Below, piece after piece: positions 40,418-49,787 of a stretch of 64,000 bases of DNA. The DNA comes from a virus. Numbering within the stretch: position 1 is the first letter of the stretch; each line of letters opens with the position of its first letter. Under the pieces are notes generated by a model. It had not been told where the DNA came from and did no database searches. It was given only the letters and a program-made list of their open reading frames with translations. The stretch spans positions 1-64,000 of the IMG/VR virus record IMGVR_UViG_3300042518_000285; one strand, given 5' to 3'. The position numbers and the translations under genes are program-made.

Positions 40418-42979
40418 ATGCAAAGACAAATCCAAGAAATTCAGGCGTTGGCAACGAAGTACTCTAAGGCCGACCTTGGGCGCATGGTGCAGTTGGGGTT
40501 GCTTGAGCCGCAAAAGGCGATGATGGCTGGCATGATGATCCAGCGTATCGAGCAGCAAAACGCTAAACCTCCGCAGGCTACCGTTGCGCAAGAAGTTCTT
40601 GGATTGCCTACATTGGCAGTGGGCCCACAAAGCCAAACTCCACAACTACGCACATCTCCCGGTGTTGGCACTCCTCCGGCTCCTCCACTCATGATGACTG
40701 CTGCCGATGGCGGGTTGCTCAATATACCTTCTGGTGATGTGGGTGAATACGCTGGTGGTGGCATCGTTGCGTTCGATGATGGTGGCGAAGTAGAAGGCTA
40801 CGCTAAAGGAGACTTGGTACCTTCTGGTCTATTCGAAGCACTTATCCAAGCAGAAAGCCGTGGCAGACACTACCGCAAAGATGGAGAGTTGCTTAAAAGT
40901 AGTAAAGGCGCAGCCGGTATATCTCAATTGATGCCGGGCACTATGCGTGATCCGGGTTATGGCATCAAGCCAGTCCGTGATGAGAGTCTGGAGGAGAACC
41001 TACGCGTTGGGCGCGAGTACCTTGGCGCGATGATGAAGAAGTACAGGGGTAATGTCGATCACGCCCTCGCTGCGTACAACTGGGGTCCGGGCAATGTAGA
41101 TAAGTGGCTACGTCGTGGTGGTGATCCGTCAGAGCTGCCCCGCGAGACAAGAGCTTATATCCCGAAAATCAAAAACTTCATGGCGCAACAACAGCGCCCA
41201 GAACCAGTCCGTGTTGCAGAAAGACCGCAGATGGATGAAGACGGATTGGCTGGCATCCCCGCTGGGCAATTTATGCCTGTATCGGATAGGGTTGGGATGC
41301 CTCCGTTGCTGCGTCGCCCCTTGGAGAGAGTTACTAGATTACTTCCTTCCGCAGAAGCTAGTGGTATTGACGAACTTCCAGCAGGTATGCAATCGCGGAT
41401 GGAATATGCAAGTGGTGGTATTACATCATTCCAAACAGGGGGCTTAAATGTGCCCTTAGATTTGCAAACTCCGTTTGACACAAGTGGAGGCAGTAATACT
41501 GTGTACGGCAGGACTACTACAGATATGCTCCGCCCACGTGCACCCGAAGAAGAAACCTCGTCTATGTTTGGGCGTGGTGTACGGGCTATGGGTAGCACGA
41601 TAGCAGATATATTTAGTGCGCCGCCCGGTGCTTCAGAGCGGTATGCCGCGCAACAAGACGTATTAGCAAGGCAGCAAGCTTTACGTAATCGACTACAGCA
41701 ATTAGAAGGCTACGGATTTAGGCAACAAACAAAAGCCCAACAAGCTGAAGCCGAGCAGATTCGTAAAGAGTTAAGTGCATTGGAAGGACAACTCAGAGTT
41801 GCGGCTAGAACTCAATCGGCACCACCAAGTGGACCATCTGGAATCACACCGTATAAAACTAAGACCGTAGATGGGGTTAGAGAAGACCAATTTCCGCTAG
41901 AGACTTATCAAGAGCGTTTGGCTCGCCGACAGACTGATGTTGGTTATACCGACCCCAAAACTAAACAAAGGATGGGCCCTGACGGAACCCCAATTGATGC
42001 GCCACCAGCACCACCAGCCGCTCCAGATGCCCCATCATATGTTCGGCGCGACATAGCACGCCCAGAACTTGAGTTGCCGGGTACAAAAATTGACGCTTCT
42101 TTCTACCAAGGCAAGGAACCGCTAGAACTTTCTGAGCTAGGTAAGCAGCGCATGGACCACATGAGGTCGCTGGGTGTAGATCCAGATATGTATAAAAACA
42201 TGCTTGCTGCGGTTGAAGATAAGAAAGGCAAGTTGGCTGCACGCAAAGGCGAGTCCAAAGGCGAAGCAATGATGCGTGTTGGTTTAGGGCTAATTGGCTC
42301 CCGTCAAGGAAGAGAGTTTGAAGACCTACGAGAACACGGGCTAAGTGCGCTGAATCAATACAAACAAGATGTTAAAGATTTGCGTGCTTCTGAAGAGAGG
42401 CTGGATGACCGGATGGATGCGTTGCGTATCGCTGATCAGCAAGCAAAACAGAGCGGCGCTGAGAAAGATATTGCTCGTAGGCAGCAAATGGAAGACTCGT
42501 ACGAAGCGGCACAGCGTGATAGGTATAAGCAGCAAAATGAAGTACGGGTAGCGGAAGCTCAATTAGGTTTCCGTGCTGCGGAAATAGCTACGCAATTTAA
42601 CACGCAGATGTATGGCATCGATACGAGAGACGACTTAATGCGTGAGCAATTGCAAGTTGAGCGTGACAAACTAAAAGTTACTGAAAAGTACTACGATAGA
42701 CGAATAAACGCGGAAGAGAGCCGCGCTAAAGCGGCTGGACAACTCGCACATGCAAGATTCTTAACCGCTAAGCAAAAAATTATGGAAGGTCTTCCGAGTG
42801 ATGCTGAATACCTAGCGCTTGTAAAAGACTTGGAAGGTCGTTATGGTAAGAAGTGGGCAACCATACCGCAGGCACAAACTGAGCTAAGTCTATTTAGAAA
42901 AAAGTTTCTTGCAGAGCGTTTTGATGCTGGAGGATTAGACTTAGATACATCCGGTATTAAACACGAGTCTGAATACTAA
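40418..42979 (+). CDS. Internal virion protein with lytic transglycosylase (SLT) domain, 853 residues
   Basis: After an N-terminal helical part and a GGIVAFDDGGEVEGYAKGD linker comes an SLT domain (about 136-255). It has catalytic E146 (ALIQAESRGR), then GAAGISQLMPGTMRDPGYGI and HALAAYNWGPGNVDKWL. The rest is highly charged helices and coiled coil (about 410-460, 640-780). As with T7 gp16, it is probably ejected first and opens a local hole in the peptidoglycan at entry. Confidence 0.85.
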   Translation: MQRQIQEIQALATKYSKADLGRMVQLGLLEPQKAMMAGMMIQRIEQQNAKPPQATVAQEVLGLPTLAVGPQSQTPQLRTSPGVGTPPAPPLMMTAADGGLLNIPSGDVGEYAGGGIVAFDDGGEVEGYAKGDLVPSGLFEALIQAESRGRHYRKDGELLKSSKGAAGISQLMPGTMRDPGYGIKPVRDESLEENLRVGREYLGAMMKKYRGNVDHALAAYNWGPGNVDKWLRRGGDPSELPRETRAYIPKIKNFMAQQQRPEPVRVAERPQMDEDGLAGIPAGQFMPVSDRVGMPPLLRRPLERVTRLLPSAEASGIDELPAGMQSRMEYASGGITSFQTGGLNVPLDLQTPFDTSGGSNTVYGRTTTDMLRPRAPEEETSSMFGRGVRAMGSTIADIFSAPPGASERYAAQQDVLARQQALRNRLQQLEGYGFRQQTKAQQAEAEQIRKELSALEGQLRVAARTQSAPPSGPSGITPYKTKTVDGVREDQFPLETYQERLARRQTDVGYTDPKTKQRMGPDGTPIDAPPAPPAAPDAPSYVRRDIARPELELPGTKIDASFYQGKEPLELSELGKQRMDHMRSLGVDPDMYKNMLAAVEDKKGKLAARKGESKGEAMMRVGLGLIGSRQGREFEDLREHGLSALNQYKQDVKDLRASEERLDDRMDALRIADQQAKQSGAEKDIARRQQMEDSYEAAQRDRYKQQNEVRVAEAQLGFRAAEIATQFNTQMYGIDTRDDLMREQLQVERDKLKVTEKYYDRRINAEESRAKAAGQLAHARFLTAKQKIMEGLPSDAEYLALVKDLEGRYGKKWATIPQAQTELSLFRKKFLAERFDAGGLDLDTSGIKHESEY

Positions 42980-42989
42980 AGGTTGCATT

Positions 42990-45900
42990 ATGATTATCAA
43001 TCTGCCGAAGCTAGGGCCGGTACGTTTTGATGACAACCTAACGGAAGCGCAACTCAACGCACGGGTTAACGAGTTAGCCAAAAAATACGATTTCAAAGTT
43101 CCTACCCCTGAGTTTGGGCTAGGGGAGACTTTTACGCGTGCCGTAAAACGCGGGACAAAACAACTTGGCATCCTTGGGGGCGACGTTCTCCCCGCTATGG
43201 TCGGTAAAGGTCTTGGTTTTGAAGATTACGCTGCCAGACAAATGGAAGAAGCTGCGGTGTCCCAGCAAGAGATTGCTAGGCAGCGCCCGCCTATTTTCGA
43301 ATCCTACAAACAAGTTGAGTCGCCATATCAAGCACTACAGTTTGGTATAGAAGTTATTGGCGAACAGATTCCAAACATCGCCACGTCGCTCATACCCGGC
43401 TTTGGGTTGGGGGCAGTAACTGGTCGTGCTGCGTTAACTTCAACAGGTAAAGCATTAGCAACACAAGCTGCCGAACGTGGTCTAGCGGGCGAAGCCGCTA
43501 CCGCATTTGTAGCCGAGGGCATGAAACGTGCCGCCCCGCAGATTGCTGCTAAAGCGCAGACAGGTCAGAACGTCGGTATATTTTTAGGCTCCTACGCCCA
43601 GAACGCTCCTGAAATCTTCCAGAACATCGTCCAAGAAACTGGGCAGATGGAAGTTGGTACGTCCCTGCTATTCGGTGCAGGTGCTGCTGCTTTAGATTCC
43701 ATATTACCTGCGCAACTTGCAAGGCAGTTAACTGGCCCAATGAAGGCCGGTATCGTAGAGAAAGTGCTAGAGAAATCTGGCATGGATCGTGGGATATTGC
43801 GTAGCACTACTTCCGGCTTGATCAAGGGCACTGCGGGCGAAGGTCTTACTGAAGGCGCACAAGAAGCACTAAGCATCGCTGCTGAAAAGTTTGTTGCCGA
43901 TAACCCTCAAGTCTTTGGTAGTAAAGAATGGGATCGGATCATGGAAGCCAGCGTTCGCGGTGCGATTGCTGGTGGTGGGTTCGGTGTTGTTGGCGGTTCA
44001 GTTGAGCGCATGCGTGAAAGAGCGGCAGACTTACGTGCTCAAGCCGAACAAGCCGAACGTGAGCGTCGTATCGAGGATGCGGCTCGTCTGCGCAAAGAAG
44101 TAGAAGACGCAGAACAGCAAATAGCTGAGATGGAGCGGCATGTTGCTGGAAGGGATTCTGAAAAAGAACAGGGGCGATTAGCGGAGATGGAGTTAGGTCC
44201 AGCTTCCCGTCTCCCCGAAGAACAAATACGACGATTTGAAGCGCTCGCTGCCGGTAAACCCGCTGAGTTTTTTGAACCTCAAAAAACTGCTAAGAGAGCC
44301 GCAGAAAGTGCCAAGAACAAACTAGGTGGCAAGCAACTGGAGCTGTTCGGGCCAGAAGGTAAACTAACTAAAGAAGCTGAGAAAGCCGCAACCGCTGATG
44401 AAAAGCGTGCGGTAAACGTCGCTCGCCAACAAGCCAAGAAAGAAGCAGCGGAGCTAAAGCAGTATCAAGACAGCCTGAAGAAGTTCTTAGGGGCTAAGCA
44501 ACTTGTGCTGCCCGGCATGTCGCCAGAAGAGGTCGCTGCCGCTCAGAAACAACAAGCCGAGCTTGAGGAACAGATTAAAACCACTGGGCAGGGCGACTTG
44601 TTTACGGGCATGCCTGCTGCTCCTAAAACGACTGATGAAGAAGCAACAAAAGCATTAAAAATATCGCCACAACCTAAACCTGAAGAGTTTGCTAATTCGC
44701 CCATAGAAGGATACACGTTCGAAATTCCGGGGGCTAAGGCTTCTTTAATTCATGATGCGGAAAAAAGTCCAAACATATGGAAAGTAGCTAGACTACGTGC
44801 CGCAAAGCCGGGGCAGGGTGCGGGTTCAGAATTATTAAATAAAATTGTTGATTGGGCGGATGAAAATAACGCAACCCTAACTCTCATTGCGGCGGCGGAT
44901 ACCCCGGAAGGAAAAAAATTATCGCAAGAGAAGTTGGTTGAATTTTATGAGCGAAGAGGTTTTGAACCGGACGAACAAGCTCGTAGAAGAATAGAAGCAG
45001 GAGTGGAGTACAACACTCTTGTTCGATACCCAAAAACTAAACCGGGGCAAATTGATACTACTGCGCCCGTAGAAGAAGCTATTGCCGAGCCTACCAAAGT
45101 AGAAGCACCTACTGGGGTAGAGGGTACTATCATCAGTAATACCAAGGAAGGGTTAGCCGCTCTTGGTAAACAACTTGGTATTGGTCGTACGGCAAAGATA
45201 TTACGTCCTGATGGCCCACTGGCTGGCAAAGATCTTTCTGATCCTGCACAGGCTGCTGAAGTTAGGCGCGTGTTGGAGGCGTATGCTTCTGGTAAGCCCG
45301 CTGAAGGCGCGGCATCTAAGATTGAAGAATTCCTACTGCGGCCTGAGTTCGAAGCCGCGCCAATGGAGGTGCCAAGTGAGCCAACTGCACAATTTGACAT
45401 CGGAAGAAGTGAGCCTAGCGTTCCAAGTGATATCACTGATGGAGCAGAGCAACTTGGAGATCGAGGTGCCGGAGAGCTTGCAGAACCTATCAGCACAGGA
45501 TTGGGCGAGACTGGACCTGCTGCTGGAGATATTAATGTCGGAGAAGAAGCTGCTGGGCGTCCACTAGGCGTCAAAGAAACCAAAGATGTAGCTAGAGCCG
45601 AAGCAGCTACAGAAGAGGCGGTGCGTCAGCAAGCGGACTTTGTTACTAAAAATGACGAGCGCACAAACAATATCCTGACTGGTCTGCTACGTGAAGCGGC
45701 TGCTGCCGAAGGTATTGATCCTAAGTTTCTACCGTCTGAAGACCTGCGCGGTACACCAGAACATTCGTATTTGCGTCTGCCTAGCCTGATCAATGAGTAT
45801 CTACGGCTTCGTGACATTCTGGGCATACCCCCAACGACTCCTGCTGAACGGGCGCAAGCGGCACGCAACCAGCAAGAGTTTGAAATTATCCGTGATGCCA

Positions 45901-48900
45901 TCCTGCAAAGCGACCCTAACATGCCTCAGTTCTTACAGAACATGGAGGCTGCGACCCCGGCGCAACGAGAACAAGTGTTGTCGCAAATTAACCGTGAAGC
46001 GGTTGCTCAGTTTGCACCGGTTATCGAGAAGCGCATCGCAAGCCTAAAGCTTGAGGAAGAAGAGCGAGAAGCAGCTAGACCCAAAGCTGAGCCTACCGAA
46101 GGTAGTTTAGATCGACTTGCTGCAATCAAAGCCGCATCTGAAAAAATGTCAGGTGAGGTTGCAGCGACCGGTAAAGAAGCGGAACGTAATACAAAATCTA
46201 TTTTAAAAGCTTACGAAAAAAAGTTCGGTAAAAAGTTGTTCCTGCCCGTGCATCGTGGACCTGACTTGTCCGACGCGGGCCGCGCACTGGTTGAAAGTGG
46301 CGACCTAAAAGGTGTTATTGATTACCTCAGAAATTCAGTTAAGAGCAAAGTTGTACAGCAGATTCTTAACAAGATCAAAACACTCAACCTTGGCACTAAG
46401 ATTGTTGTCGGGCCGGTTGAAGGCAATCAGGCTGGCTCTTTCGACCCGCGCACTAACACCATAACCATCAACCCCGAGATGGGGATGAACGAGCACACGC
46501 TGCTGCATGAACTCATGCACGCTGCCATATCCCATGTGCTACGCAACCCTAACCTGCCAGTCACCAAGCAGCTAACGTCGTTGTTCACCCAGATCCAGAA
46601 CCAGATGGGTGCGGCGTACGGTGCCCAAGACTTGCAGGAGTTTGCTGCCGAACTGGTAAGTAACCCTGAGTTCCAAGCTCTGCTCAAGACCATCAAGACC
46701 CCTAAGAGTCAGAACATGTTTGTGCGGTTTATGCAAACACTGGCGGAGTTTTTTGGGTTTGCGAAAGGCACCAACGCCTACGACAAAGGCTTGAAGTTGG
46801 TCAGCGACGCTATCGATATATCCACAGATATTATTCCTTCCCCTGCCGATGTATTGTTCATGGGCACTCCTAACGGCGCAGCGATGGGTCTTGGTGTGGT
46901 TGGGCGTATTGGGCAGACGATGCCTTCGCTCGCTGGTAGGACTATAGAGGAAACCAAAAACTACTTGTCGAATATGCCGGGAGATACACAATCCCTCGCA
47001 ATGGGGCTTCTGCGTTTGGACAACATCAACACCATCTACGGTAAAGAACTACCGTCTCTCCAGAAACTTCTTGATGCATTGGAGAAACGTAATGGCATGC
47101 AGGAAAAGTACATCAAGCGCATCAACGAGAACTATAAGCGCTTTTTGGATGTAGAAAGCCGCCACCCGCAAGCCATGCAGCGTATGAACGACATGGCGAT
47201 TGACGCACGACGCGAACAAGTCGATATACTCGACCCAAAGTTTAAGCCAAGCGCGACGCAACTGGCGCAATACAACCGACTGAAGAGCGTCTACAACGGA
47301 CTGCCCGATGATGTTAAAAAAGTCTACAGAGACATCCGTGGTGAATACGATGCGGCTATCAACGAGTACGAAGATATTCTGCTTAACTCCGTCCAAGACC
47401 CGTCGGTACGTCGTAAATTAAAAGCTCAGTATGAAGCACGTAAACGGCAGGTTGGCTATATCCCGTTCCTGCGCCGAGGCGACTTCTGGGTTGAGTACGA
47501 TGAGAATGGTGAGCGTGCAGTACAAGCGTTCCAATCTCAACGTGAGCGTCAGATGTTTATCGACAGCCAACTCAAAGGTAAGTCGTACAAGATTTATAAG
47601 AACATAAACGAAGCGACATTCAATCAGAGCACACTGCCTTCCTCGTCGTTTATCGTCGGGTTGATGGGCGAGTTGAACAAGCAGGGTGCGAGTGACCAGC
47701 TCAAGCAGAACGTATATCAGTCATACCTAGCGTTATTCCCAGCCGAGTCTTTGGCAAAGAACTTCATGAAGTCCGAAAATTTTCTGGGCATGGAGCGAGA
47801 CATCGTGCGCGGGTATGGCGAGACGATGATCAAGTGGGCACGCAAGCTGTCATCCAGTAAGTACAACCCTGAGATTGACCGTGCGTTGAGCGAAATAGCC
47901 ACACAGGGAAGTGAAGCATCTACCAAGCCTGACGGTGCTGGGGCTTACGCCGCTGCTCAGAATGTAATGGATCAGGCAAGCTTCCTACATAATCCAACAT
48001 ACGGAAAACTTGTTAGCGCCACCACAACACTTAGCTACTTTGCTCACATCGCGGGTAACGTCTCGTCGGCTCTAATTAACTTGACCACGCTTCCGATGTT
48101 CTCTTGGTCAATTCTTGGTGCCAAGTTTGGGTTTGATCAGTCTTTCCTTGCTCTGTCGTCAGCTTCCAAAACCACAATCGACTATATCTTTAACAATAAG
48201 ATACCAACTAAGTACGCTAAGTTGTTTGATGTGCTGAATGATCACGCGCAGTTGGAACACACGATGGCCCGTGAGGTGCTGGAAGGGCGTAGACAAACAA
48301 CTTCTGAGTTCATCGGTATCAAGGCTCGGATCATGGACGGCGTGTCCATCCCGTTTAGTAAAGCAGAAGTACTTAACAGAGGCGCAACGGCTATTGCTGC
48401 TTACGATCTGGCACGGGCTGGTAGTTCAGCGATGGGTATAAAGCCCATGAACGAACAGGATGCGATCCGCTATGCCTTGAACACCGTCAAGGAGATCAAC
48501 ACTTCTGGCCTGTCCGCAACTGCTCCGCGCTTTATGCAGCATCCGGCTGGGCGTGTGTTCTTTACGTTCAAGTCGTTTGTGTGGAATAGTGCATTCGTGG
48601 TGGGTCGTGCCTTTCATCAGGCCGTAAAAGGTGAATCCCCTGCGGTACGCAAAGAAGCCTTCCGGCAACTGATTGGTATCTATGGCATGGCGATGGCGTT
48701 TGCTGGTATCAAAGGTCTGCCGTTCATGGGGGCTGTATCTACACTGGCAACCATTATCAATTCACTGCTTGGTGACGATGATGAGCCGTATGACTTCGAT
48801 GTCATGATGCGTAGCTGGACAGACGAGTTGTTCTACAAAGGTCTGGTCAACTACGCTACCAATCTGGAAATCGCTAATCGTGTTGGTGTGGCTAACGACC

Positions 48901-49514
48901 TAATCTTCCGCGATGACCCCAAGGGGGTTGCAGAAAATGGCTACGTATTGACCGCCATACAGCAAGCATTTGGTCCTGCCGGGGCATTTGCAGCAAGTGT
49001 GGAAGATGGCGCTAAGCAGGTGTCGGAAGGTAATATCGTGCGCGGTATCGAGGCGATGTTGCCTACATTCTTGAAAAATATACTCAAGGCGACGCGCTAT
49101 GCTACCGAAGGTGTCACAAACCGTAAAGGCGAGTTAATTATAGATGACATCTCCAACTACAACGTAGTTATGCAAATCGTCGGGTTCTCTCCTGCCAACT
49201 TGTCTAATGTGTACGAAGAGATTGGCATGAAGAAGGACTTTGAGCGCAAAGTAATGGCACAGCGTAGCAAGCTGCTCAATAAGTACGACATGGCACGTCG
49301 GGCTGGAGACTCAGATTTGATGACAGAGGCACTAGAAGAGATCGGCGAGTACAACGAGAAGCGCAAAGATCCTAAGGCCAAGATCACTCAGGACACATTG
49401 AATCGATCAGTCAGGGCACGAGAGGCTGCTGAAAGAGATAGCGTCAACGGCGTTCGGTTCAATAAGAACCTAAGAACTGAGATTGACGATCTGTTGGAAG
49501 AGTACGAGGAGTAA
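42990..49514 (+). CDS. Giant ejected polyvalent-type protein, 2174 residues, with GNAT and zincin domains
   Basis: Order of parts: a Gly/Ala-rich possibly membrane-active N-terminus (about 50-340); a coiled coil (about 340-500); a GNAT-like domain (about 572-680, with LRAAKPGQGAGSELLNKIVDWA); an acidic linker; and a zincin-like domain with H1173-E-L-M-H1177, followed by QEFAAELVSNPEFQ as likely third ligand. Helical regions follow, then a C-terminal membrane-associated part (about 1660-1960, with FMQHPAGRVFFTFKSFVWNSA). The layout fits the phage polyvalent proteins, delivered with the DNA and thought to protect it in the new cell. Last late gene, ending at a strong terminator. Confidence 0.8.
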   Translation: MIINLPKLGPVRFDDNLTEAQLNARVNELAKKYDFKVPTPEFGLGETFTRAVKRGTKQLGILGGDVLPAMVGKGLGFEDYAARQMEEAAVSQQEIARQRPPIFESYKQVESPYQALQFGIEVIGEQIPNIATSLIPGFGLGAVTGRAALTSTGKALATQAAERGLAGEAATAFVAEGMKRAAPQIAAKAQTGQNVGIFLGSYAQNAPEIFQNIVQETGQMEVGTSLLFGAGAAALDSILPAQLARQLTGPMKAGIVEKVLEKSGMDRGILRSTTSGLIKGTAGEGLTEGAQEALSIAAEKFVADNPQVFGSKEWDRIMEASVRGAIAGGGFGVVGGSVERMRERAADLRAQAEQAERERRIEDAARLRKEVEDAEQQIAEMERHVAGRDSEKEQGRLAEMELGPASRLPEEQIRRFEALAAGKPAEFFEPQKTAKRAAESAKNKLGGKQLELFGPEGKLTKEAEKAATADEKRAVNVARQQAKKEAAELKQYQDSLKKFLGAKQLVLPGMSPEEVAAAQKQQAELEEQIKTTGQGDLFTGMPAAPKTTDEEATKALKISPQPKPEEFANSPIEGYTFEIPGAKASLIHDAEKSPNIWKVARLRAAKPGQGAGSELLNKIVDWADENNATLTLIAAADTPEGKKLSQEKLVEFYERRGFEPDEQARRRIEAGVEYNTLVRYPKTKPGQIDTTAPVEEAIAEPTKVEAPTGVEGTIISNTKEGLAALGKQLGIGRTAKILRPDGPLAGKDLSDPAQAAEVRRVLEAYASGKPAEGAASKIEEFLLRPEFEAAPMEVPSEPTAQFDIGRSEPSVPSDITDGAEQLGDRGAGELAEPISTGLGETGPAAGDINVGEEAAGRPLGVKETKDVARAEAATEEAVRQQADFVTKNDERTNNILTGLLREAAAAEGIDPKFLPSEDLRGTPEHSYLRLPSLINEYLRLRDILGIPPTTPAERAQAARNQQEFEIIRDAILQSDPNMPQFLQNMEAATPAQREQVLSQINREAVAQFAPVIEKRIASLKLEEEEREAARPKAEPTEGSLDRLAAIKAASEKMSGEVAATGKEAERNTKSILKAYEKKFGKKLFLPVHRGPDLSDAGRALVESGDLKGVIDYLRNSVKSKVVQQILNKIKTLNLGTKIVVGPVEGNQAGSFDPRTNTITINPEMGMNEHTLLHELMHAAISHVLRNPNLPVTKQLTSLFTQIQNQMGAAYGAQDLQEFAAELVSNPEFQALLKTIKTPKSQNMFVRFMQTLAEFFGFAKGTNAYDKGLKLVSDAIDISTDIIPSPADVLFMGTPNGAAMGLGVVGRIGQTMPSLAGRTIEETKNYLSNMPGDTQSLAMGLLRLDNINTIYGKELPSLQKLLDALEKRNGMQEKYIKRINENYKRFLDVESRHPQAMQRMNDMAIDARREQVDILDPKFKPSATQLAQYNRLKSVYNGLPDDVKKVYRDIRGEYDAAINEYEDILLNSVQDPSVRRKLKAQYEARKRQVGYIPFLRRGDFWVEYDENGERAVQAFQSQRERQMFIDSQLKGKSYKIYKNINEATFNQSTLPSSSFIVGLMGELNKQGASDQLKQNVYQSYLALFPAESLAKNFMKSENFLGMERDIVRGYGETMIKWARKLSSSKYNPEIDRALSEIATQGSEASTKPDGAGAYAAAQNVMDQASFLHNPTYGKLVSATTTLSYFAHIAGNVSSALINLTTLPMFSWSILGAKFGFDQSFLALSSASKTTIDYIFNNKIPTKYAKLFDVLNDHAQLEHTMAREVLEGRRQTTSEFIGIKARIMDGVSIPFSKAEVLNRGATAIAAYDLARAGSSAMGIKPMNEQDAIRYALNTVKEINTSGLSATAPRFMQHPAGRVFFTFKSFVWNSAFVVGRAFHQAVKGESPAVRKEAFRQLIGIYGMAMAFAGIKGLPFMGAVSTLATIINSLLGDDDEPYDFDVMMRSWTDELFYKGLVNYATNLEIANRVGVANDLIFRDDPKGVAENGYVLTAIQQAFGPAGAFAASVEDGAKQVSEGNIVRGIEAMLPTFLKNILKATRYATEGVTNRKGELIIDDISNYNVVMQIVGFSPANLSNVYEEIGMKKDFERKVMAQRSKLLNKYDMARRAGDSDLMTEALEEIGEYNEKRKDPKAKITQDTLNRSVRAREAAERDSVNGVRFNKNLRTEIDDLLEEYEE

Positions 49515-49545
49515 AAAAGACCCCCGGCGTACCGGGGGTTAATTC
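49515..49545. terminator. Bidirectional terminator between converging gene blocks
   Basis: A 7-bp GC stem (CCCCCGG, loop CGTA, CCGGGGG at 49521-49538), with AAAAAAGA on the left and TTAATTCTT on the right. It gives a T-run on either strand, stronger for minus-strand transcripts. It sits exactly between the plus stop at 49514 and the minus stop at 49539. Confidence 0.92.
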
Positions 49546-49787
49546 TTCTCATTGAAATGTGAAGGAGAAGAAGAGTGCGAGGGCATTATATCCTCAACTC
49601 TCCAGACCCGTAAACCGTACTTGCCTCGCTCCACCACTTGTTTACAAATAACTTCGACTTTTAGCCGCTTGGCTTCGGTTTCTACAAACCGTTGCGTGAG
49701 CTTGCGATCCAAACAAGGCACGAAGAACGACGTGCCCGGCTCGAATTTATCCCACTCAATCAATAGTGGCAGTCCCAGTATCTTCAT
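49539..49787 (-). CDS. Small protein, 82 residues, unknown
   Basis: Begins inside the end of the primase-helicase gene (32-bp overlap). The sequence MKILGLPLLIEWDKFEPGTSF then VPCLDRKLTQRFVETEAKRLK and VVERGKYGLRVWRVED looks like a small alpha/beta fold. Its stop codon lies in the flank of the terminator. Last gene of the replication operon; no family recognised. Confidence 0.65.
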   Translation of the reverse strand: MKILGLPLLIEWDKFEPGTSFFVPCLDRKLTQRFVETEAKRLKVEVICKQVVERGKYGLRVWRVEDIMPSHSSSPSHFNEKN

